A stretch of 64,000 bases of DNA from Theocolax elegans (GCA_026168455.1 CM047425.1:96971580-97035579); one strand, 5' to 3'. Shown: positions 26,441 through 40,822, counted from the first letter of the stretch. The notes: generated by a model not told the origin, from the letters alone. A program made the numbers and translations.

Positions 26441-29100
26441 AATCCACTTGCTTCGGCATGACACCGTTCACGAGTCCGTTACCTACACGGTCTTGCATTA
26501 CGTTTTTCTTTTTATAGCTTTTACATACCCATCCAGATATTCTCTTATTCTTTTCGTCTCTTCTTTCGCACATGCATGTAGATTCGTATAAATCTGTTGT
26601 GCTCTGTTATTCGTTTAATAATTCTAATAATTTGCTTTAAAACAGAACTAATAAGCTCATTCTAATTTCACTTTAAAGTTGCTTTAAAAGGTATCTTCTG
26701 ATAATAGGTATCATTTGAAAAGCTTTTTATACTTTTAACATTCTCTGATGCAATTTGACAGCTGAGGTAACTGATGTGAAGTTTGCCATTTATATAATCC
26801 TAAACATAGGAGTAAAAAGAACTAGTGTTAGTACGAGTGACCTATTTTAATAAGCGCAAAAATAAATGCAGGTGGAGAAATTAAATGAATGAATTAAACA
26901 CTTCTCTCTAATTTCTTAATTTGGATAAAAAATTATATACGTTATAATGTTTATTATTTAGTATCAGTAAACGGCATTAGAAAATTGAAAGCATTATATA
27001 CCAAATAGAATTTGAATCTGAACAAGCTCACAGTAACAGACCTGAACTGCCTGTGTAAAAAAAAATTTGTTTTGTTTAAAGTAATCTAACGGGTTTCGAG
27101 ATAGAATTCTCGCGACCCCATGCGTCTTGTCGATACACGTATCTCGGAGGTTCGGTCCGCGCTCCGTATACTCCGTCGGTCTTCGAGATTCACCCGGATG
27201 GCCCAGACTCGAAGTGGCGCGCGGCATTGAATTTACATACAGTGCGAGGAAACTCTCGGCTGGTTCACGTATACTTACTTCCATTTAGAATGCCGAGTGT
27301 AGACTGCTCCCGGGAGATTTCGAGCGTTGCCACTGTTGTACCCCTCTTGTCTCTCAACTACTTTATGGGTCAACTTCTTGCTCACGGCTCTTCGAATTCC
27401 TCGCCGTTTTTCCTATATCTATATATATATGTATATATGTATAAAGTATATGCGGGGTACACATTCGTCCCTTTTCTTACGTCGAATCCGAAATAAACGT
27501 TCGACCGATCGACTGCGAGTGTGTACCTAAGTTCTTTTATTTCCCTTTACAAGTGTCCCGGGAAGCTTTGGTAAGCTTGTCTCGTGGCCTCGATATGTAC
27601 CTGTGTACCAAAGACGTGCATGCAAACGATGTATAACACTCACTACCACCGAGCGAGATCGATTCAAAATATTTATCGTACATACTTATGCGCCGATTTC
27701 GACCAACCTCATGCATATTGCATGACGATTGTGTATCCGCGGATTTCGAGGTGTTACGATGGTCAAATACAAAATTATTCATAGTTTGTACCTTCCTACT
27801 CGATAGAATTGTTTTTCCTTCACCCTTGGGGTTATGTCCCTCCACCCCATTCCGCACTTTTTTATTCAACTCTCTATTGAATACGAGGTGTATCAAAACC
27901 GAAAGTATAATTAATATTTAATCATCTATTTTTAAACACGAGTTTTCATTTTATTATTGTTGTATTATCATGTAAAATAAACAAAGGGTGTGCAATTATA
28001 TTTTTGAAACTAAAAATTTTAATATCCTTTACCTCTCGCTTGAAGTTTTGAAAGTCAAACTTATAGTCGGTTTCCTAATACAAGTGAAACTCTCTAGGAA
28101 GTGAAACACGTTAAAAAATCATTACGCGCAATATCAAAATGTATTGTACTTTATTTAAAAAATCGTTTGAAACATTGAAATGATTAATCAAACAACTTTT
28201 TAATTAAACAATTTTTATTATTTATCGTGTTTTTTTATGGTTGTCCATTCGGGTACGGAATTCTGTTTCATTAATAACACGTCTGATAATTGAAATGTAA
28301 TTCGCTTGATGTAAACGTTCGTTTCCTTTATACCTACACTACTTATACGCGGATCGTCGATGCTGAAACGAAACGTCGAACAATATAATACATCAATTTA
28401 TTCTTATATCATCTCATTGAAATTAAAATAATAATTGTATATTCGAAATAACCAACGAATCACCATTTAATTAAATCTTTACTAGATTAATAAACTTCTT
28501 TGTTAAATCGATAATTATCTGGAGATTAAACTTTGACCATTTTAATTTGTTTTTATCGTTATGCGTGCGCAAGTCGTTTAACGGTCGGTTTAGACGAACA
28601 ATCATAATTCACGCCACATAAAATTATGAATATAATTTTATACGAAATGGATTATTATGAGACAACTACTTTTCGGAGTGTTATATTATAATTATTTTTC
28701 GCGTCACCTACCGTCACTTTAGCAACTCCATCATTTTTAACTGTTTATTCGTTGATTTATAAAAAGTGTCTCAATGCTACCAATAAATTATATATCATTG
28801 TGCGTTTCTATACGACTTGCTGTATATTCTTAAGAGAGTTGCTTTTATGTTTACATCAAAACTTTTTATCTCAATGGTATTTTCTAATTTAACGTAACTG
28901 TATTATTATTTTACAAAATAAAGTTTGAGTGCTTAACACAGTTAAAAAAAATAACGTTAACATTTTAAAATATAGAGGTACTCGTAAAGGTTCATATTGT
29001 CGTAAAGCTTCGGGCACATTGAGCCGTCAGTTATAACTAAATTGTAACAAGAAAATTTTTCAAAGTTACGGTTAGGGGCAAGGTTTGAGGCAAAGTGACT
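26441..29100. other. Mostly AT-rich intronic DNA
   Basis: A modest GC-richer patch lies at 27100-27370. No exon is recognised. A TACGAGGTGTATCAAAA word at 27879-27895 resembles a mariner-type terminal repeat but has no partner. Confidence 0.6.
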
Positions 29101-29139
29101 AAATCATCGTTAATATATTGTAACGAAAGGAACGACAGT

Positions 29140-29463
29140 GAGAAAGAGAGAGAGAGAGGGGGAAAGGTACAGAGATAGAAAGAGAAACGTAAAGAGAGAT
29201 AGAGAGAAGAAGAGAAGAGGAAATAATCTTTCCGGGCGTTCATCCGCGGGCAAACAAAGTTAGTGGGGCGCCGAGGGCACGGGATGCGAGAAGCGAGACA
29301 CAGGTAAATAGGTATAAAAAGCTCGCCTTGTCGGTCCCAGTCCTCGGTCGCGTTCGACGGGCTGACTCTTATAGGACATCAAGACAAAGAGACAGCTAGT
29401 GAGAGAGAGGGAGTGAGATGTGGAGGGGGGGGGGAGAGGGAGAGGGAGAGAGTGAGGGAGCTT
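29140..29463. repeat. GA-rich tracts flanking a short GC-rich core
   Basis: GA/GAAA tracts at 29140-29220 and GA/GGA at 29398-29460 (with a long G run near 29425-29434) surround a CpG-richer segment at 29240-29370. Confidence 0.85.
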
Positions 29464-32400
29464 GAGACTGGAAGCAGGAATAGGTTGCGCTGTTGACCCG
29501 CAACTTTTGTCTCTTAAGAATGTCACTCCCTCCTCCCGAGGAGAACCGGGAATTCAGTTAAAAGTAGTATAAGTAATTGGATGATTAGTCGCTGAGAGAG
29601 AACCGAGGGAAAGACCGACCGAGGGGCAGTTAGGGACGAGTTTTGAAACTCTACTTCATTCACTTCGGTCCCTCGTTTCTTCTTTTTCTTATTCCTCTGC
29701 GCTACTACAACTACTACTTCTATTTCTTCTATTCCTGCTATCCTTGTTATCGGGCGAACGGACATTTCGAGCGAGCGAAAGTGCTCATCGAAGATAATGG
29801 AAGCGAAGCGTTTTCTTCACCGGGGAGAGACACGGCCAACTTTTACGAAATTTTATCGACATCTAATATGAATAAAATATCCTGACCGAACGACTTTGGT
29901 GCTCGCGAACATATACATACTACATACTTAAACTTGCATTCGCCCGAGATAACTATTAATGTATCCGCACAGTTTACGAGGCTACACCTACACTCGCTCT
30001 TATCAATGATCTTGCTTCTTTACTTTTTTAAACAACGCTCAAAGATTTAAAGCTCGATCGTGGAAAATGATTCGACTGTGGATTTATCAACGTTTACTTT
30101 TTAGTCAAATTTTTTTTTTCGTTTTCTCACTGATATATACGATGGAAAATATATGATGCGGACGTCATACAGCCGCACTATCGCGTTTATATACTTCATT
30201 CCGTTTGACCTTCGCTCTACTTGAAAAACGTTTGATATACCTTGGAATTCTCAGTTTTACGCGTAATCATCCGTTCATTCATTCGTTCATTCATCCGGCA
30301 AATAAGATCACCTTATTCTCAATATAGATCTAATGAATATTAAATATATGTTCATTTTAATTTAATAACACGTATTCGAGCAATGAAAAATTAAAATAAA
30401 ACATGTATCATTATATAGAATTTTATAGTATATCCGATACGATATCCGATCATTGCTATATGATAAAAGTCACTAGGTTATCTCTACGTGTCTCTAACGA
30501 GGTCTCAACCTTTGACGTACGAGCGATAGATTTATAATTATACATATAGAAGCATACCCAATACATCTTGAAAGCGATAGGAGCTAATTTAAAGAGAAAG
30601 AAAATATATAGCCAAAGAGATAAACGACGGAAGGAATAGTACCCGCAAAGCTTGACATAAAACTTGCATCCCGCACAAATGTTCGTGTTTTTTTTTCCGT
30701 GTGTATACGAGACGCATAGCGGTTTTGCAATTCAAGATACGCGAAAACGTAAACGTGGTGCTCTCCTCGTATCGAAGAGTAACGATCAAACGGCGATACT
30801 TGGGATTTCATACGGCCTTCTCACCCGAGTGCGCGCCTCTCTACTCTCATCGATGGGTGGGTGTTGGCGTTGGCATACGCATTACCTACCCATATTAAAT
30901 TACAATAACGGCCGCGAGGTTTACGTAACGCGACCAATGTTCTCTCTCACTCTATATATATATATATCACTGGTTCTCTCGCTTACGCGGGACAAGTTAA
31001 TGAACAGGTTCGCTCGTAAATTTAATTTGTAAGGGAGGGCCCGCGAGGAAAGCAAAAACGGTGCAGCTCAAGCGAGGAATTTTCGTGAGCATATATATTC
31101 TATATATACTGTAGCGTGGTCTGCACAGTTGCACTGTAATTAGGGTGTAAACGCCGAGCCAACCGCTCACTGCTCAACGATCGCTTAAGATCGCTTCCTT
31201 CAGAATTAATATCACTGCAAATGTTTTATCTTGTGTATTATGCATCGCTGATGCTTTATTTTTTTGTAATTATTCGACGTTTTTTAGAATATGTATTAGG
31301 AACGATTTGCTATACTTAAAAAAAATAGATTTATTTCATATTATTCGTTAAATTTCATTGTAACATTATATCTATTATTTTAAATTAAATGTTTCGAATG
31401 ATTTATTTACACTGGTAACACCCGTTTTGCATTTAAACTTCTGTACTCAACCGTGTAAATGTATATCGGTTAATTTTAAACGTATACGTGCCGTAAACAT
31501 TTTCTATTATTTTGTTGTTCGCGTATTAAATAAGAAAAGAGTGAGAGAGGAAGGTAGGAGGGGGGGGGGATGAGGAGGAGGATGGTCGAAGAGAAATACT
31601 GGTGGCGCGATTTCTGCATACATGCGCGGGACGCAGACGAGCGATAAAAAGGGAATCAGAGGGCTCATTGATGATGCATCCGCAAGAGAGGTTTTACGAT
31701 ATAGCGCGGATTGTAAGGAAAAATATATTAAAGTAAATTTTTTACCTCCTTTTTTTACGCACGTTCGCGCACCGCGAATTTACGAGTTTGTTTTACGTTC
31801 ACGCTTTTGGCGCGACGGTGGGAAAACATTGCGCGCGCGAATCTCACTCATCCCCCCCTTCCCATCCCGTAGGAAAGTACACTTTTCACTCGCACGTTCA
31901 ATAATGGAGCTAATTTTTTTTTGTTATATGCAAAAATTAAATTTTTATGGCGAGAAATGTTTTTAGCAGTCCTCCGCACCTGCATGTATACACCGTGGGG
32001 TACGACGCAGGTTAAAAGCAAAAAAGAAAACCAAGTGTTAAATTAGCCGAAGCGAACTCTTGAACTCAGTTTAATCCTTCAAACTATCTACTTAATTGTC
32101 TTTCATTCTCCTGCAAACGTTTTTCATTCAACTTTAATTTATTATATGTATATGTATATGTATATGCTAGTTTACCTTTTATTATATTATTATATGCATA
32201 TACTTTTTCATTAATATAATTTATTATACTCCATGCATTATTTGCTTTGTTTTATTTCTACTTTAGTTATTATTATACAGCAAACATTATTTTCTATACA
32301 ATTTCGTATAGTTTAAATCGTTGCAATCAATTGGGTTTGTTTAAATACCTTTTTCACTTAAATCATAAAAATCCAAAGCAGTATGTTTACATTTTTATTA

Positions 32401-33760
32401 AAAGCTTTTATATAAACATTATAAATTGCTTAATAAATTTAATAAGTTTAAAACGCTTATATGTGCGACTATACCGTTGATTAATATAAATTAAAATATA
32501 TGTAGTATTGAAGATTTATACATATAACATGCGAATATAAATAAAATGAATCTACCGAAACAAGCTATTAGTCGGAGTGGATGGGGTCAAGGTAAATAAG
32601 TGGTTAATAACATATTTAAATATTGCACAAAATCGAAGTGTACGTTCGCATTTAAAAATGAAAGGCACGTATGTGTGTACCGAGCATTTAAAAAGAATAA
32701 TAGTCGAGAGTCACGAAGCATAAAATTAGCAAGCGCCGCGTAGGAAAAAAAAAAGTAAATTAAACGTTGACGCGCACGTGGTTCTCTTATACATTTTCAA
32801 GTTTATTTGACCAGAGAATCGGGCGTACGCATTTACTCTGTGAAAAGTTTAACTGTCCGGGAGGACCCTTCCATTCGAGCTGGAAACTCACGAACGACCG
32901 CAACACCGAACGAAGAAAGCGATGTAAAAGGAGGGAGTAAAGTACAAAGAGCCTCGCGTAACTCGGTTAACCCAAAGGCTCTGTGGTTTACGTCAAAAAT
33001 TTACGTATTCCGTAATGCGTACATAGTTTTCAAACTCGAATACATAGGAATCTGTAATTTTGTTGGCCCAGAACAAGAGTACTTAGATATATCAAGCTAT
33101 ACGATAAACGAGGCTTGCAAGAACGCGAGTGAACACATACACGGGATCATACTACTTTTTATGCAGCTATGCTTTCGCACCTTTACTTCATTGATCTTGT
33201 GAAACAATCGACTAATCTATTTAAATTATCGCCGATAACTCCGATTGATTTGAACCATTTGTTTAATTAAATGTTATTTCAACTAAAGTGCATACAGCAT
33301 GAAGATTACTTACTATATAAAAACACTGCTGCTCTTTCTAATTCATATTTTCCGATAACCGCGAAAATTAATTTAATAATTCATTTAATATAGTAAATTC
33401 ATAAACTTTTTAACGAATAAAAAATAATTACAATTGTCCTGGGTATAATAGTAAAAAGAGTTCGATCGAAAATCGATGGGTGACTAAGCTTTGTCTTTAT
33501 AGTTACTTCCATATGGTCGTTAAGTATTACGTTGAATATCAATTAACGGTTTAAATGATATTTTTAATTTACACGATCGAATAGTTTAAACACTTTGCTC
33601 ATTTTCATTTAACGCAAGCGTTGTCTAAGATATAGAATTTCATTTACGAGATGAATACCCGTGATGAAAGTATCGCGTTATCATTAGCTATCATAAGCGC
33701 AAGTGAAAAAAGTATCAGGAATAACGAGGAGTAAGGGGCATAATAGATATATAGGTATAT
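29464..33760. other. Intronic DNA, mostly AT-rich
   Basis: Contains a GC-richer patch at 30770-31060 with a TA run near 30953-30968, a ten-G run at 31560-31569 followed by GGA units, and TATATG repeats at about 32142-32165. No exon or RNA is recognised; the 114- and 131-codon + frames (31622-31966, 32807-33202) have no recognisable motif. Confidence 0.6.
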
Positions 33761-33779
33761 AGGTACATATATATAGATA

Positions 33780-34160
33780 TCCGCGAATATCGACAGGAGG
33801 GCGTCACTCGGTTACTGTCGCTCGTATCGCGCTTGGTCGGCGCGGACCCACATAACGCACCTGCGCCCACCGCACCTGCCTGACTCTTGCATCTTTAATC
33901 GCGCGCGGAAGTCGAGGTGAAGGAGACGTGCGCCCCCGTGTTATCGGGCTCGACATTGCGGCGTCGTCATATACACATATACGCTTACACGCCTCATCGA
34001 TTCAACCGGAGCTCCCCCGTTATCCACCCCGCATTCCGCGAGGGACGATGGAAAACTCGAGCGCCGTGAGGCCTATAGAACCGAGGCCGGAAGTACACCA
34101 CCCCGGGAAAGCTCGCGGCCTTTGGTCCGTGTTTCTCTCTCTCTCTCTCTCTCTCTCTAT
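33780..34160. promoter_or_regulatory. GC-rich intronic island with paired E-boxes and a CT tract
   Basis: A CpG-dense segment includes two GCACCTGC words (33857-33864 and 33872-33879), which are Snail/Scratch-type or bHLH E-box sites, and ends in a (TC)n run at 34133-34158. The 86-codon frame at 33928-34188 has no recognised domain and ends in the repeat. Candidate cis-regulatory module of Ace. Confidence 0.35.
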
Positions 34161-36540
34161 CTTCCTATCTTTCTCACTCTCTAGCTAGCCTTTTTAGCAC
34201 CGGCACTGCAAAGAGATGCTATCGACCGTATCCAAGCGAGCTTCGAGCTTTAGGTTTTTGTGAATCTCAACAATTTACATATTTTACACAAATTTTATTT
34301 TATTTCCCCGTAGTAACCCGATCACGGGAATGGTACGAAAGGTTCTTCTCGCGGTAAATCGTTCGATGTCAATAATTTTATATTATATCTTCCTTTTCTC
34401 ACCTATTGGTTTTGTGTCCGATAAATGGTTTTATGACTCACCATGCATTATCGTCTTTTTCACCTTTGACCTTCGAACTTACGGAACGTGTAGGATGAAC
34501 CGAGATATAATGCTTCCGTGAATAATATTCTTACATATATTGTTTAGAATGAAAGAAGTATAGCATAACATAATTATATTATACAAATGATTTTGTATAA
34601 ATATTGTAAATCAGGTAACACATCGTGCAGTCACAACATTTCTACTGTCAATAGAAATGGAGGTGGCCTTATTTATTTATTTTATTCAAAAGAATAGTTT
34701 AATATACTTATAATATTTTAAAAATCATTTCATCGTTTTATTTATATTAACTTTTATTTATAATCTTAAAAACATTAGTAAAAATGAAAAATATACAATT
34801 ATTTATTTCAATTTCAGTAAGTCAAAAAGCCCTTTAATTCAATTTCAAATTCATTTCTTAAATATGTATATATTATTAGCATCTAACAATGTCTTCAACT
34901 TGTCTATGTCGTCATAAATAATTCAAATTATAATTGTTTTAAATAATTTAATAAAATAGTTAACTATGCAATAATTTCAAACGTAAATAAATAATTAAAT
35001 ATTACAATAATTACGAGACGCGTTAATGCGCCGTAATCCGATATTTCCGAGATGATATCTGCGAAAATAGATATAATCTGGTCTTTGCACTCGTCAACAT
35101 AGAAGGTACATCTCGAAGTACACACCGAGGGAGAGGTTTGCATATTAAATAAGAGCAAATTTACGTGCAAACAAAGATACTTAATTAAAAATAAGTATTG
35201 GAAAATTGAAAGTTACACATGTAAAAATCTTTTAATAGAACATTCTTGAAGGCAAGCTATATATACACTGTGTAAATAATGATGCAAATAGGGTGATAAT
35301 TTTTAATGAAAATCAACTCTAAAAAAAAGTACGGTATTACCAGAAGATCAATAACTTATGATTCGCTTCTACCTACGGAGGTCATTAAAAACTACAATAT
35401 TTTTATAATAACGTGCGTATCGTATCAAGCGGTACTAGTTTAATTATTGAATTAGATTATTAAAATTGAAACTTTGACACGTGGGATAGCGGTTTGACCG
35501 AGTTGCAAAGAAAATTATGCAGGTCAAAGAACGTTTACGTACAAAGTACACACTATTTGTTTCACGTTCTCGTGGTGTAATCAGATGTGTGCACAGCGGT
35601 ATAGGCGCAGAAGATTCGAGTTCTTTCATAATATTTGCTCCTATCATCGAATATTTCTTGCGATACGGCACGAACAAATATTTTCATTCGATTGCTGCAT
35701 CGTTGTACTTACTTCTGCATATATAGTTTGCTAACGTTCGATCGAATGCACAAGAGAAACTTATCGTCGAAGGATCATTAAAATAATGATATTTTTGATC
35801 GTTATACTTTGTTAAGAACATTAAACAAAATTGCCTCTTCTATCCTAACGTTCACTTCTTTCAACCACTTTTAGTTGAATGCATGAAAATTTACTATTTT
35901 CAAATAAACTATAAAGAATATATATATATATTTCTGAAAATACTTGTTTGATAATATGTGCCCTATTTAAACATTGAATGGAGGTTAAAATTAAGTATTC
36001 TTTAAAAACTTTTCTTTAAAAACTATTTTAATGGAAAGCGGACTGTTACTCTACTTTACTGACTAGGAGAGGTCGCAAACTTTGGATCACGGATTTGATT
36101 CTAACTTTAGAAGATGTTTCCTCATGTAAAAATGTAATAAAATCCACAATTATTAGTTCCTAACCGCATTAAACTTTGAACAACTACCAATATAGTAAAC
36201 CAAAGTTTAAGTAATATTTAATAATCTACAAATGTTTACAAATAATTTCCTGAAAAGGCATTGCGAAATATCAATTTGATTCACAATATATCCTTTCACA
36301 ATCAAATATATATCTGAAAGTTAGAAGAAAATGATTCGTATATAATAGCAAAACCGAATTTTCTAAGCAGTGTAATACTTATTAAAAATGATAAGCTAAT
36401 TTAAAAAGGCATATCGCATCTTCTTAATAGCCTGTACTATTAGAAATAATGTCTTATGATTTTTAATGAAATAAAATAGTAAGTTATTTTAAGTCGATTG
36501 ATTTGTTAATGACGATATTAACATTGCTCAATTTAGATAG
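34161..36540. other. AT-rich intronic DNA
   Basis: Nothing recognisable except a short CTTTAAAAACTTTT tandem near 36000-36026. Confidence 0.65.
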
Positions 36541-37160
36541 ATTGAATTAGGATAATGTGAAACAAATGTTAGGCAACGTGCGATTCGATATGTAGTAAAC
36601 ACTGGATTTTGAGCAAATGAACGCGGGAAATCAATTTGGACGTGGTGCCTAATAATATTCGATGCCGAATTTAAGCCGTGCAACTGGAGTGGCGAGACGC
36701 GTCTCTCTATTTTTAACGGAGAAGGAAACTCGTCGAACAATTCGGAATCCAATTAGCGAGAGGTAGACCTACGCGCAGACGGATTGTTGCATATCGAAGG
36801 CGAGGAAGGGGACCGAGAGGGGTCGGAAAACGCGGGCGGAGAGCGTTGCTTTGAGCGATAAACCAAAAGCGCGATGCGCATCGAACGAGCGAATGATGCA
36901 TCGTGACCCACGGCCAACGTCATTGTCGACTATAGCGAGGCCAGGGGCATACCGGGGCCGGTTCCAACCGAGTTTTCCTCTCTTTTCCTCTCTTCCTCTT
37001 CTCTATCTCATTTTCTGTCTATATGTCTCTCCAGCTGTCTCTTTCAGTCTCTTTTAACTGTATCTTCGGAACCTCCTCGCTCCCTTTTTGACCCGATTCT
37101 TCTTGTTACTCTGTGTGCTCTGCTCTCTCTTTCTCTCTCTCTCTCGCTCTCGATTACGCT
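36541..37160. other. GC-richer patch with long CT-rich tail
   Basis: CpG-rich at about 36690-36960, then pyrimidine-rich with CT runs to 37152. No gene is recognised. Confidence 0.5.
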
Positions 37161-40100
37161 TGAAATTCTGCTTTCATGTTTTATCTTTATATACTACTGT
37201 CCTTCGATTTTTCTACCTTCCACCCTCGATCTTGCTATAGATTTTTCTTCTTCACTCTTTGTATTACTTTGTTGTTTAACCGTTATTTGTCTAGCTTCGT
37301 ATTTTATATATATGTTTCTCTTTGATAATCTCGAACGTAACGTATCGTACCACCACCTACATCTTCATTCTTTTCTCTTCTCACAGTCAGTTTGTTTTAT
37401 TTCTCTTATTTTTTATTTACTTTTTCAGCACTTGATATATTTTTTACTTCGCTTTACACTGTTTTATTTCACTTAATATTCGTCGATGAATATCTACGTT
37501 AACCGTGTAAAATGCTTTTACACGGCGTCGTATCGCGGTAGCGTAGTCGGTCGAGTTCATTTTCTATCGCGTTAACACACACCATATACATTGCAATATT
37601 CATCTGGTACTTTAAATAATTATAGTTTTGAATTAATAAACTATATTGATTAGTCTCAGCTGTATAATGATTTTTATTGCGTATAGTAATATTTTTTCAA
37701 TAATGATGAAGATTCGTGTTAATAACACGTAAACGGTAAAGTATAAAGTGTTACGTAAACGTTATGCAAGTAGTCGACATAAAAAAATGAAGAGTAAAAT
37801 ATAAGGATGTTAAAAATAATACTTAAAGATCTACAAGTTGAAAGAGAATGAGAAAATGCAAGTGTTGGAATAGATAGGCATCGAGAGACAAGAAGGTTTA
37901 AAGCAAAGATAAATATAAAGGAAGTAAATTGGAATAAAGAGTGAACAATATGCGTAAGCATTCGCGTAGATTGGATATACTGAGGGTATCAGTCTATATA
38001 TGAGTTTCGATGATTGGACGGTGCGATGACAGTTGGCGAATCAACCTGGTGGATGTTCACGTTCAGCAATATTGAAATTAGCAGATTTACGAAGGGTCGT
38101 GCGTGGCTCGGTGGAAAATTAGATCGGCAGCTACCGGCAATGATCGACCATTCGACAGCCGTGCTTTTCGCGCTATCGCGGTCTCCCGGAATGGTTTTAT
38201 CGTTCACCCGCGGAGCTGCGGATAATTGGATAGCGATTTGCCCTGTTTAGACGGGCCATTGTGCATCACCCGAATGCGCATTGGTTAGGGTTATTTTCTC
38301 TCCTATAGTGCCTTCCGTAAATTTATGCCTAGCGGTTACGGCTCGCGGATTTATAGACCAAGTGGTACTCCGTGTGTGTATTTAACGCTCGTTTATCTCG
38401 GTAACTAATTTCATTCTACTTTAACCTCCATTTATTTTCAAGTAGATTTCGAATTTTTAGAATCCACAACTACATATAGTTTCATCGATGCGAATTAAAT
38501 TCAACATTTTTTAAATAAAGAAGCCTTACACTTGCGCAGTAATACGTATGAATCAAAATCACTATACGTGTGGACTCGATTTATTTTGAGTTATTTATTA
38601 TTGAACCATTTATGAATGAAAATTCATATATTGATAAGGATGCCTAGACATATTTTATATTATCAAACTAGGCTATTATCCGCCTTCTCGATGTTATTTT
38701 TTCTAATAAAATATTTTAAATAATAAATTATCTTAAAAATAAAATAATCGTCCATTTACGCTTAGTAAAGATTTTTACAAAAAAATTTATTTTTACGTTT
38801 TTTTTTTCGAAATAGATTGCCAGATTATATCGTCTTTTCTCCTTTGCTCAACTATACGATAAATCTTTAACCTTCGTCGCCAGATGCACGAAATGCATTG
38901 AAAAATGGAGCATTGGTCTAAAATATTCATCTCTCAAAACTTTTCTGTTTTCTGGTATTTTTTATCTGTGTGTGTATATACCATCAACTACGTTACGAAG
39001 AATCGCATTGATCGGATAAAACCAATGTTATTTATGATTTGGTAAATGTTATCGGATGATAAGAACAAGTCTCTTAAGAATACTAATAGAAAATAAATGA
39101 AATCCCTCAAGAAAAAGATTATCGTAAATTAACTGCGTTAAAGAATTTCCATGCTTCGTATTACACGCTCCGTCTTTTTCATACTTGACGTTCCTCGTGC
39201 GCGAAGAAATTTAACGTGTCGCCGAGTTTTTTCTCGCACAGCTCTTCGCAATAATAACGTCTGCGAAGCGTCGCGACTCTTGTTATTCCGGTGAATTATA
39301 CCCTAGTCGCGAGACCGAATAGACTTGGGTGTTTCGAGTACACGAAGAGCAAAATTAAACGACTCTAGAACGATGAGCTCGTCGTGCGAAACTACCTCGC
39401 GTTATCGCTGTAACTTGCAACACATGTAAAAATTACGCGTCAATGGATTTACGGCGCATCGTAAAACCGATAAAAAAAAAGATGTACAAACTTTCTATTT
39501 ATTTTCGTTCCCGCGTTTCTCTCGCTTTTCATTTTCAATTCACACAACTTTTCGCGTCCATTACATTTGAATTCTGGATTTTCGAAAGTTTTCAATTAAT
39601 TTGATTTGCATTGCCTCCAAAAAATGTTTAAAGATAAACTGCACATTAGCTGTTGCAATCTGAATTAATACATTTTGTTCGAATACAGTTTTTTATAAGT
39701 TATTCCCATCTTTTTATTGTGGATAAACTTGCTGTTAAAAATAAAGAATCGTCGAGTCGAAATTCATCTTTATTCACTACTACCATCCTAATTGCATATC
39801 GATGTTCGATTTATAAGAGTATATTTTGAAATCGAAAACAATCTTATGTAAATTCGGATTTTACAATTTAAAATTTGGACTTTTCGGGAGGGATAAAAGC
39901 TTACTGGATAATTCAATCGAAGGCGGGAGAAAGCGAGAATGAGAGAGAAAGAAAATGTTCGATCGAAAAGTCAAGTTCTACCCGAGGTCGAGGCTGTGAT
40001 GACAAATCTAAGTAGAAGCTCGTTGGTCATGTAGCTCAAAAGTTTCCCCGTACGGACAATCACTGCGTAATGTGTGTTATTACGGAATTAATATCGGTCG

Positions 40101-40545
40101 TTACAAATGAATTAATCGTCGTCGAGTGACGGATGGGATAATGAATTATCGAAGTAATAAGCGAGAAGAAAGTGTAGTGTACATACGCGCCCGAGCGTGT
40201 CTGTGTGTATAAAACCAACTACATCATGCTGACACGTAGTACGTAGAACTCGACAATACGAACGTAAACCTGTTGCTTTGCGCGATATTCATCAACCGAT
40301 TTAATTGAAAAATGATGTCACAAAACTACCTAATACTGGTGTATTATTTTTTACTCGCAGTCGACTGCTACCGAGTATATTTTTGCGACCGTACTGCAAT
40401 AAAATTGTGATAAACCTAAGGAATTGTTTTGGGGTCACCGGAATATATATTCATTACGCGATAAGCTAACACTACCTCGATCATTAAATTTAGTATACGG
40501 TTATTCGAATTCCATGTTTGGTAATGCAATGGAGCTTCGAAATAG
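37161..40545. other. Intronic DNA, mostly AT-rich
   Basis: GC-richer patches at 38010-38360 and 39190-39420. A 78-codon + frame at 38014-38250 (with a 72-codon frame opposite) is open but carries no motif. No exon is assigned. Confidence 0.55.
37503..37525. repeat. Perfect 10-bp hairpin
   Basis: CCGTGTAAAA (37503-37512) and its complement (37516-37525) lie around a three-base loop. Confidence 0.9.
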
Positions 40546-40683
40546 AGCGGTTTCATCGACAACTACGATAGTTCTTCTTTCCACAGGTTCATGCTGGCTG
40601 ATCTTAAGTAGGTGGTGCAAGCGTTTTACGAGCTTTATGAAAAGGTCTTGCCCGGTGGCTTCTCGCGCATCACGCCCAAGTGA
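40546..40683 (+). pseudogene. Exon-like frame with one internal stop, unidentified
   Basis: One + frame reads 21 codons (40546-40608), a TAG (40609-40611), then VVQAFYELYEKVLPGGFSR-ITPK and a TGA (40681-40683). The last part has mostly G/C third positions in AT-rich surroundings. A TTCTTCTTTCCACAG acceptor-like site ends at 40586, and a GTAGGT donor-like word sits at 40607. The family is not recognised and it does not match cholinesterase. The opposite strand is also open (40501-40758), so coding direction is uncertain. It could be a decayed exon or retrocopy, an unrecognised exon on either strand, or chance. Confidence 0.2.
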
Positions 40684-40771
40684 TTCCAAAGAAGATGGCG
40701 TCTCGTAAAACCTCGGACATACGGATAGGTACGAGGGAGAGTGAGACACTGCATTCAAGGCACGTCAAGGA

Positions 40772-40822
40772 TCTTCTTCTTCTTCGCCTTCTTCTTCTTC
40801 TTCTTCTTCTTCTTCTTCTTCT
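40772..40822. repeat. (TTC)n trinucleotide repeat
   Basis: Long CTT/TTC run, interrupted once by GCC; further TTC units lie near 40831. Confidence 0.95.

Noticed and set aside
27879..27895. Mariner-like terminal repeat TACGAGGTGTATCAAAA
   Set aside because: No inverted partner and no transposase text nearby; the match is short.
32571..32600. SEWMG text resembling the WGEWMG block of cholinesterases
   Set aside because: The preceding codons are TAT-TAG, there is no Trp-Gly before it and no HGDE block after it; stops flank it on both sides.
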